Assembly: GCF_910578895.1 (NCBI RefSeq)
Contig: NZ_CAJTSC010000025.1
Coordinates: 1-46,186, forward strand
DNA: 46,186 nt
Direction of reading: 5' to 3'
Source: an uncultured Bacteroides sp.
Lineage (GTDB): Bacteria; Bacteroidota; Bacteroidia; Bacteroidales; Bacteroidaceae
The notes beneath the pieces were generated by a model. That model was not told the DNA's origin. It saw nothing but the letters and a program-made list of their open reading frames with translations, and did not search any database. A program made the translations under genes and the position numbers. Below, piece by piece: positions 40,620-46,186 of the stretch. Numbering within the stretch: the first letter of the stretch is position 1; the number at the start of each line of letters is the position of its first letter.

Positions 40620-42402
40620 CGACAGGCAATTCCTGTCATTCAGCCGGAAGCTGTTCCTTTCGGTAATCTCGCTGTTTCTTGCATTCGCCGCCTGTTTCAT
40701 CGCCTATCAGTATCAACGGGAAAAAGAGTACAAGGCGGAACTGCTCGACACACAGCTTCAGGACTACAACGAACGCCTGCGGCAGGAACTGAAAAGCATG
40801 CCGGACAGCCTGTGGACCTCCGCCTTAAACCGGTATACCGCCAAGGGCACGGGTTCGCACCGTGACATCCGTGTCACTGTCGTAAACCTGCAAGGAGACA
40901 TCCTTTATGACAATTGCCGTGAAACCTCCCGAGAAACATTCAACAACCACATAAACCGCCGGGAAGTCCAAAAAGCATTAAAGAACGGGAAAGGATATGC
41001 CGTAAGGCGTACTTCCGAGACCACAGGCATACCTTATTTCTACTCGGCAACCCTCTATCCCGATTATATCATCCGCTCGGCATTGCCTTATGACGTCGAC
41101 CTGATAAACAGCCTGGCCGCCGACCCGCACTACCTTTGGTTCACAATCATCGTCACTTCACTGCTGATATTCATTTTCCATAAGTTCACCTCCAGATTGG
41201 GCACGGCAATCAACCACCTGCGCGAGTTTGCCAAACGCGCCGACAGGAACGAACCGGTGGAAGCCGATATGCAATCCGCCTTCCCGCACAATGAGCTTGG
41301 CGAAATATCCCAGCATATCATACAGATATATAAACGCTTGCGAAAGACCAAAGAAGCGTTGTATATCGAACGCGAGAAGCTTATCACCCACTTGCAGACC
41401 TCGCGCGAAGGACTGGGGGTATTTACTAAAGACAAAAAAGAAATCCTGGTCAACAACCTCTTTACGCAATATGGCAATTTAATTTCCGACTCCAACCTGC
41501 AAACCACCGAAGAGATATTCTCCGTTTGCGAGTTCCGGGAAATCACCGACTTTATCGGCAAGGTACAAAAACATCCTGCCGACAAAGAAGAGAAAGAGAA
41601 GCGTCTCTCCGTCAACATCAGTAAAAACGGACGTATATTCATTGTGGAGTGTATCATCTTCCAGGACTTGTCCTTCGAAATATCCATCAACGACATCACT
41701 CTGGAAGAAGAACGAGTGCGCCTGAAACGGCAGCTGACACAGAACATCGCACACGAGCTGAAAACCCCCGTAAGCAGCATTCAAGGCTATCTGGAGACCA
41801 TAGTAAGCAACAGGAACGTCCCCCACGAGAAAATGTATGCCTTTCTCGAACGGTGTTACGCGCAAAGCAACCGGCTGAGCCGCCTGCTACGTGATATCTC
41901 CGTACTGACACGCATGGATGAAGCAGCCAACATGATGGAAATGGAGCAGGTGGACATCGGCATGCTTGTCGGCAACATAGTCGGCGAAGTGTCGTTGGAG
42001 CTGGAAGAGAAGCGCATCACGGTAGCCAACAGCCTGCCCCCCGGCATATTGATAAGGGGCAACCACTCGTTGCTCTACTCCATCTTCCGCAATCTCATGG
42101 ACAATGCCATAGCATACGCCGGAACGGATATCCGCATCCACATCAACTGTTTCCGGCAAGACGGGCAGTTCTATTATTTCAGTTTTGCGGATACAGGCAC
42201 AGGCGTTCCGCCGGAACATCTGAACCGCCTGTTCGAGCGGTTTTACCGCGTGGACAAAGGTCGCTCACGAAAATTGGGCGGTACGGGCTTGGGGCTTGCC
42301 ATCGTAAAAAACGCCGTCATCATTCACGGCGGCACAATCTCCGCCAAAAACAACCAAGGCGGCGGACTGGAGTTTGTTTTTACATTAGGAAAAGAGAACT
42401 GA
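40609..42402 (+). CDS. rprX: sensor histidine kinase (RprX-like)
   Basis: About 597 residues from ATG 40609, which overlaps the rprY stop by 11 bases; ATG 40594 (602 residues) is the alternative. Two membrane segments (about residues 15-35 and 175-195) enclose a periplasmic sensor domain of about 140 residues. A cytoplasmic HAMP/PAS-like linker follows, then the HisKA domain with phospho-acceptor H382 (QNIAHELKTP), and a HATPase domain with the N box (NLMDNAIAYA), DTGTGVP and GGTGLGLAIV. All catalytic parts are present. The signal is unknown. The protein seems longer than I remember for B. fragilis RprX, so the symbol is tentative. Confidence 0.85.
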   Translation: MPNDDRQFLSFSRKLFLSVISLFLAFAACFIAYQYQREKEYKAELLDTQLQDYNERLRQELKSMPDSLWTSALNRYTAKGTGSHRDIRVTVVNLQGDILYDNCRETSRETFNNHINRREVQKALKNGKGYAVRRTSETTGIPYFYSATLYPDYIIRSALPYDVDLINSLAADPHYLWFTIIVTSLLIFIFHKFTSRLGTAINHLREFAKRADRNEPVEADMQSAFPHNELGEISQHIIQIYKRLRKTKEALYIEREKLITHLQTSREGLGVFTKDKKEILVNNLFTQYGNLISDSNLQTTEEIFSVCEFREITDFIGKVQKHPADKEEKEKRLSVNISKNGRIFIVECIIFQDLSFEISINDITLEEERVRLKRQLTQNIAHELKTPVSSIQGYLETIVSNRNVPHEKMYAFLERCYAQSNRLSRLLRDISVLTRMDEAANMMEMEQVDIGMLVGNIVGEVSLELEEKRITVANSLPPGILIRGNHSLLYSIFRNLMDNAIAYAGTDIRIHINCFRQDGQFYYFSFADTGTGVPPEHLNRLFERFYRVDKGRSRKLGGTGLGLAIVKNAVIIHGGTISAKNNQGGGLEFVFTLGKEN

Positions 42403-42431
42403 CTTCCCCCATCCGTTTTGGAAAGGCCGGG

Positions 42432-43061
42432 CTACAGGCTTAGTGTCAGAACGAAATCGGGAAACAAACAGTAGCGAATCCGAAAGTTCCGCCTCTCCGC
42501 CGTACGGTATTCGGCGGCAGAAAACGTCCCTTGCTCCCCGACCGCAAACGGCAATACATGCAGGTGCTCACGGAAGTCTACATCGGCAGCACCCATGCAC
42601 TTGAACATCGTCTCCTTTGCAGACCAATGAAGCAACAGCGACCAGGTTTCCGTATTCCTGAACAAAGAAACCTTTTCATCCTCACGCATGAATTTATGGG
42701 CCACTTTCCTTACCCGCTCGCTGTAATATTCGATATCAATGCCGACTTCCTGCCCGGGACTGCCTAACAGAACAGCTACATAACCTTTGGTATGCGAGAT
42801 GCTGATTGAAAAAGAACCGTCCGCTAGGTAAGGTTTTCCGTTAGGACGATAACTTATCTCCTTCTCCTCACCGAGCATCGCATATAGCAATACGCGAACC
42901 GCCAGCCACTCCGATTTACGGGAAGCAGCCGTAAAGTTCCGGATGCACGCCTCATGTTTTTCCCGATGGGGAAGCATGGCAAGCAGTTCTTCCAGGGTTT
43001 CACTTGTTTTCCAGATACCCCACTTGCAGGAACCTTCGGCGTATTGTTTAAAAACAGGCAT
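42432..43061 (-). CDS. 4'-phosphopantetheinyl transferase superfamily protein
   Basis: A 209-residue single-domain enzyme of the Sfp-like superfamily. It transfers the phosphopantetheine arm of coenzyme A to a carrier protein serine. Motifs: SISISHTKGYVAV (H90), the magnesium-binding GIDIE (D109, E111) and WSAKE (K149, E150). Its ATG overlaps the stop of gldE in TAATG, so it is translationally coupled to gldE and is the third gene of an ssb-gldE-PPTase operon. The carrier protein it serves is not in the window. It converges on the histidine kinase gene, 29 bases away, without a visible terminator. Confidence 0.88.
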   Translation of the reverse strand: MPVFKQYAEGSCKWGIWKTSETLEELLAMLPHREKHEACIRNFTAASRKSEWLAVRVLLYAMLGEEKEISYRPNGKPYLADGSFSISISHTKGYVAVLLGSPGQEVGIDIEYYSERVRKVAHKFMREDEKVSLFRNTETWSLLLHWSAKETMFKCMGAADVDFREHLHVLPFAVGEQGTFSAAEYRTAERRNFRIRYCLFPDFVLTLSL

Positions 43062-44413
43062 TATTTCTCCGCTTCGGCAGTTTCTTGAAGCGGCTCGTTG
43101 ACAATGAATTTCACTTTCAAGATACGACGGTTGTCCATTTCAAGCACCTCAAATTCATAACAACCGTAAGCCACTTTCTCGTGAAGCACCGGAAACTCCC
43201 CTTTCAATTCGAGCAAAAGTCCAGCCAAAGTATCGGCATCACCTGCCACTTCGTCAAAAGTGTCTTCGTCTATCTTGGTAATCTTATAGAAGTCGGTCAA
43301 CTGTGTTTTTGCCTCAAACACCCACGTATGGTCATTGAGTATGGCGTACGTACGCTCTTCGTCATCGTATTCATCGCGTATCTCGCCCACAATCTCTTCG
43401 ATGATATCTTCCATCGTGACAATTCCCGATGTCCCCCCGAACTCATCCACTACAATGGCAATATGGATTTTGTTTGCCTGGAAGTCGCGAAGCAAATCAT
43501 CAATCATCTTGGTTTCCGGAACAAAGTATGCAGGCCGGATGAGCGACTGCCAACGGAAGTTATCCCCCTTGTTCAAATGAGGAAGCAGGTCCTTGATGTA
43601 GAGCACTCCCTTGATGTTGTCGCGCGTCTCCGCATAGACAGGAATGCGGGAATAGACATTCTCGACAATGCACTTCACCACGTCCTTGAAAGAGGTGCGT
43701 ATCTCAAGGTCGACCACATCCAGACGCGATGTCATCACTTCCTTGACCGTTTCACCGCCAAAGCGGATAATGCCTTCCAAAATATTGTTCTCCTCCGAAA
43801 GTTCGGCTTTATCCGTCAATTCCAAAGCATGCGAAAGCTCGTCTACCGAAATGTTATGATTCTTGCGCACAAAATGCTTGTTGAGGAATGATGTGGAACG
43901 TACCAACATCGATGACAACGGATAGAATATGGAGCGGCATGCCATGATGCCCGGAGCGGCAAAACGACAAAAAGCCAATGTTTTCTGCGCCGAATAAATC
44001 TTCGGCATGATTTCACCGAAAAGCAACAGCAGGAAAGTCAGGACAACCGTCAGAATCAGAAACTCCGCAATGACCGAATGGAACCGGAATACATTCATAA
44101 AAAAGAAGTTGCAGAGCATGATAATCGTCACGTTCACAAAATTGTTCGTAATCAATATCGTAGCCAGCAAACGTTCCGTGTCGTCCAGCAGATTTCTGAT
44201 TTTCTCGTCAGAAGAATGTTTTCCCTCTGCGACAGAACTCAAGTCGGAGGGCGAAAGTGAGAAGAATGCTATTTCGGAAGCCGAAGCAAAACCGGATGCA
44301 AGCAAGAGCACACCTGCCAATACAATGGCTATAACAGCCGAAATAGAAGGAGCATGTACGGTTATACCGTTAAAAATATCTGCCAATTGGCATAAAAAAG
44401 CGTCTGGGTCCAA
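43061..44413 (-). CDS. gldE: GldE-like CNNM/CBS membrane protein
   Basis: About 450 residues. Hydrophobic segments in the first 200 residues form a CNNM/DUF21 domain (LLLASGFASASEIAFFSLSP is diagnostic). Two CBS domains follow (VMTSRLDVVDLE, GVLYIKDLLPHL, IVVDEFGGTSGIVTMEDIIE) and then a CorC/HlyC domain. This matches the hemolysin-like proteins annotated GldE in Bacteroidetes, also in species that do not glide; a role in divalent cation transport is likely from the family. The frame is open up to 44593, but that would overlap ssb by about 160 bases. I chose TTG at 44413 (LDPDAFLCQLADIF), 22 bases after the ssb stop; the start is uncertain. Confidence 0.85.
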   Translation of the reverse strand: MDPDAFLCQLADIFNGITVHAPSISAVIAIVLAGVLLLASGFASASEIAFFSLSPSDLSSVAEGKHSSDEKIRNLLDDTERLLATILITNNFVNVTIIMLCNFFFMNVFRFHSVIAEFLILTVVLTFLLLLFGEIMPKIYSAQKTLAFCRFAAPGIMACRSIFYPLSSMLVRSTSFLNKHFVRKNHNISVDELSHALELTDKAELSEENNILEGIIRFGGETVKEVMTSRLDVVDLEIRTSFKDVVKCIVENVYSRIPVYAETRDNIKGVLYIKDLLPHLNKGDNFRWQSLIRPAYFVPETKMIDDLLRDFQANKIHIAIVVDEFGGTSGIVTMEDIIEEIVGEIRDEYDDEERTYAILNDHTWVFEAKTQLTDFYKITKIDEDTFDEVAGDADTLAGLLLELKGEFPVLHEKVAYGCYEFEVLEMDNRRILKVKFIVNEPLQETAEAEK

Positions 44414-44435
44414 AGCTTTGGTTTTAGTTAAACAA

Positions 44436-44894
44436 TTAGAACGGCAAGTCGTCCGTCGGATTATTTTGTGCAGGGGTTGCCTGCGATTGTACCGTCTGTG
44501 CAGAAGCGGCGCCCGCTTGTCCTGGCACACCGGCTTGCGGAGCGGCACCCGATGCCGCATTTCTTGCGGAAAGCATTTCCATATTATCGACAAAGATTTC
44601 CGTCACATAGCGTTTTGCACCGGTCTGGTCGTCATACGAACGAGTCCGTATTTTGCCCTCCACATAAAGTTTATCTCCTTTATGCACGTATTTTTCAGCC
44701 GTTTCCGCCAGTCCGCGCCAAAGGACAAGATTATGCCACTCCGTACGCTCGGGAACCTGTGTCCCATTTGCCAATGTATAGGCACGGTCTGAAGTAGCCA
44801 AAGGGAACGTGGCGACAGCTACACCCGTATCAAGATACCTCACTTCAGGATCTCTGCCTACATTTCCCAACAATATCACTTTATTTACCGACAT
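44436..44894 (-). CDS. ssb: single-stranded DNA-binding protein
   Basis: A 152-residue SSB. The OB fold spans about residues 1-105, with SVNKVILLGNVGRDPEVRY at the start and TEWHNLVLWRGLAETA. A flexible tail rich in Ala, Gly and Gln follows and ends in the acidic tip DDLPF that binds partner proteins in replication and repair. GAGGAAA just before ATG 44894 is one of the best ribosome-binding sites in the window. The gene heads an operon with gldE and a phosphopantetheinyl transferase and has its own -7 box. Confidence 0.96.
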   Translation of the reverse strand: MSVNKVILLGNVGRDPEVRYLDTGVAVATFPLATSDRAYTLANGTQVPERTEWHNLVLWRGLAETAEKYVHKGDKLYVEGKIRTRSYDDQTGAKRYVTEIFVDNMEMLSARNAASGAAPQAGVPGQAGAASAQTVQSQATPAQNNPTDDLPF

Positions 44895-44920
44895 AGGTTT
44901 CCTCTTTTAAAATTCGTTGC

Positions 44921-44952
44921 CAAAATTAACGAGAATAACAACATCATGCAAG
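44921..44952 (-). promoter_or_regulatory. promoter of the ssb operon
   Basis: TAATTTTG (44928-44921 on the minus strand) matches TAnnTTTG. CTTG, one mismatch from TTTG, lies 20 bases upstream (44952-44949). The leader to ATG 44894 is about 20 bases. Confidence 0.5.
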
Positions 44953-44966
44953 AATACAGTCAACTT

Positions 44967-46007
44967 TTATATATATTTCTCCAAGAACGCATGTACCAGA
45001 CGGGATACCGGATACTGTTCCATATCTTCTATCCTGATGCGCTGATATCCCGGAAACGAACGTGACTCCTCAGGCAAAACAACTTCATAAAAGTTGGCAT
45101 AAATCACCCGGTGAGACAAAACGTGTTTCACATTCCGAAGTACCGGACGCACTTGCGGTGTCTCTCCTTCCGCTATATGCGAACAGAAAGAAGCCGATGC
45201 AAGAAACTCCTCTTCCGGCAAATCCCGGTCTGTTTCAACCAACGGCAATTCAAACAGATTCTTCCAGATATCATCGCCCGTCCGCTTATGTATAAGAGTA
45301 CACGCGCCCATGCGTACATATATATAATTAAAATAACGGTTGGATGTCTTTGTCTTATGCCGCTTCACCGGAAGTTGCATCACCTGCCCCCTGGAGAGAG
45401 CGGTACAACTATCCGCCAAAGGACAAACCCTACAGTCCGGAGACTGCGGCGTACACTGGATAGCTCCAAAATCCATGATGGCTTGGTTATAGGCGGCAGG
45501 ACGGGATTTATCAAGCATTTCATCCGCCAAAGCGGCAAAAACCTTCTTCCCCTCCGTAGAGTCGATAGGGATATCGATGCCGCAATAACGGGAAAGCACG
45601 CGATATACATTTCCGTCCACCACTGCGTATGGCATATTATAGGCTATGGAACAGATAGCGGCTGCCGTATAGTCTCCTACTCCTTTCAAAGCACGCACTT
45701 CCCGATAGCTTTCCGGAAACTTGCCGTTCATGCTCCTGGCAGCCGCATGCAGATTTCGCGCACGCGAGTAATATCCCAATCCTTGCCAATACTTCAAGAC
45801 CTCTTCTTCCGAAGCCGATGCCAAAGTCTCCACATCAGGAAAACGACGGATGAAACGAAGAAAGTATTCGTATCCCTGCGCCACCCTTGTCTGTTGCAAA
45901 ATAATCTCGGAAATCCATATCCGGTAAGGGTCGGCACTATCCCGCCACGGCAAATCGCGTTTATTGTCCGCGTACCAATCCAGTAAAATCCCAGTAAATC
46001 TATTCAT
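44967..46007 (-). CDS. mutY: A/G-specific adenine glycosylase MutY
   Basis: A 346-residue MutY that removes adenine mispaired with 8-oxoguanine. Visible features: the N-terminal WYADNKRDLPWR and SEIILQQTRV with the catalytic glutamate of the family, the helix-hairpin-helix LKGVGDYTAAAI with the following aspartate region VVDGNVYRVLSR, the 4Fe-4S cluster pattern C-x6-C-x2-C-x5-C (CTPQSPDCRVCPLADSC), and a C-terminal NUDIX-like domain that reads 8-oxoguanine. Length is normal. It lies upstream of ssb on the same strand, 72 bases away. Confidence 0.95.
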   Translation of the reverse strand: MNRFTGILLDWYADNKRDLPWRDSADPYRIWISEIILQQTRVAQGYEYFLRFIRRFPDVETLASASEEEVLKYWQGLGYYSRARNLHAAARSMNGKFPESYREVRALKGVGDYTAAAICSIAYNMPYAVVDGNVYRVLSRYCGIDIPIDSTEGKKVFAALADEMLDKSRPAAYNQAIMDFGAIQCTPQSPDCRVCPLADSCTALSRGQVMQLPVKRHKTKTSNRYFNYIYVRMGACTLIHKRTGDDIWKNLFELPLVETDRDLPEEEFLASASFCSHIAEGETPQVRPVLRNVKHVLSHRVIYANFYEVVLPEESRSFPGYQRIRIEDMEQYPVSRLVHAFLEKYI

Positions 46008-46053
46008 ATATAACTTTATAGTCCCAAAGGAGAGACTTCTTTTTTCAAAAGAA

Positions 46054-46061
46054 CAAAAATA
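46054..46061 (-). promoter_or_regulatory. -7 box for mutY
   Basis: TATTTTTG on the minus strand matches TAnnTTTG, 47 bases upstream of ATG 46007. No TTTG at the expected -33 distance. Confidence 0.4.
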
Positions 46062-46122
46062 CGGTTTTTCACTCTAAGAAAGTTTAATGCTTAGACTTTT
46101 TTCAAAAAATGTCCGAAATATA

Positions 46123-46154
46123 TTTTTCAGAGCCGCAGAAAAGCTATATATTTG
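46123..46154 (+). promoter_or_regulatory. promoter for a rightward gene outside the window
   Basis: TATATTTG (46147-46154) matches TAnnTTTG. TTTT (46124-46127), one mismatch from TTTG, lies 19 bases before it. The gene it serves would begin beyond 46186 and is divergent from mutY. Confidence 0.55.
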
Positions 46155-46186
46155 CAGTCCAAAAAATTAAGATATAAGTATAACAA

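Overview
The window reads as a chromosomal segment of a gut Bacteroides (or close Bacteroidales relative). Evidence: a SusC/SusD pair, an RprX/RprY-like two-component system, GldE beside ssb, many LxxC lipoproteins, S46 dipeptidyl-peptidases, an anaerobic sulfatase-maturase, an NVEALA peptide, and promoters of the Bacteroides type (-33 TTTG, -7 TAnnTTTG) with few strong Shine-Dalgarno sites. No rRNA, tRNA, CRISPR array, transposase or integrase gene was seen.

Layout. 1-2194: end of a YgiQ-type radical SAM gene converging on a metal-efflux permease. 2468-6053: an accessory stretch with two lipoproteins, a small membrane protein, a DUF3791/DUF3990/DUF3791 toxin-antitoxin-like operon, and a MNT nucleotidyltransferase followed by a cut-off HepT. 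6136-12907: mfd, a DPM1-like glycosyltransferase, dihydroorotase and a free-standing methionine synthase activation domain. 12982-16888: ECF sigma factor, putative membrane anti-sigma factor, membrane phosphoesterase, PlsC-type acyltransferase and a DUF4369 lipoprotein. 17022-23690: anSME, an adjacent DPP7/DPP11 pair separated by 22-bp repeats, and two thioredoxin-fold genes.

23814-28888 is the most unusual part. It is an AT-rich block, all on the minus strand: O-antigen-ligase-like/TPR membrane protein, DUF1573 lipoprotein, 6-bladed beta-propeller lipoprotein, a six-cysteine NVEALA protein, and a winged-helix regulator. The block is bounded by a 59-bp direct repeat (58 identities) that is the 3' end of the neighbouring PHP phosphatase gene. 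This looks like an inserted cassette at the 3' end of a housekeeping gene, with no integrase inside. Its regulator has an apparent frame break at a T8 run and an 11-bp tandem repeat in its 3' end.

28822-46186: PHP phosphatase, ABC-F ATPase, DUF3805 protein, an isolated SusC/SusD operon with a clear promoter and terminator, a transglutaminase-like membrane protein, rprY-rprX with a MITE-like hairpin in the leader, then ssb-gldE-PPTase and mutY. The right edge carries a promoter for a rightward gene outside the window.

Functions come from motif and family recognition by eye; no database search was run. Promoter calls rest on matches to a short consensus and are tentative unless both boxes are present.
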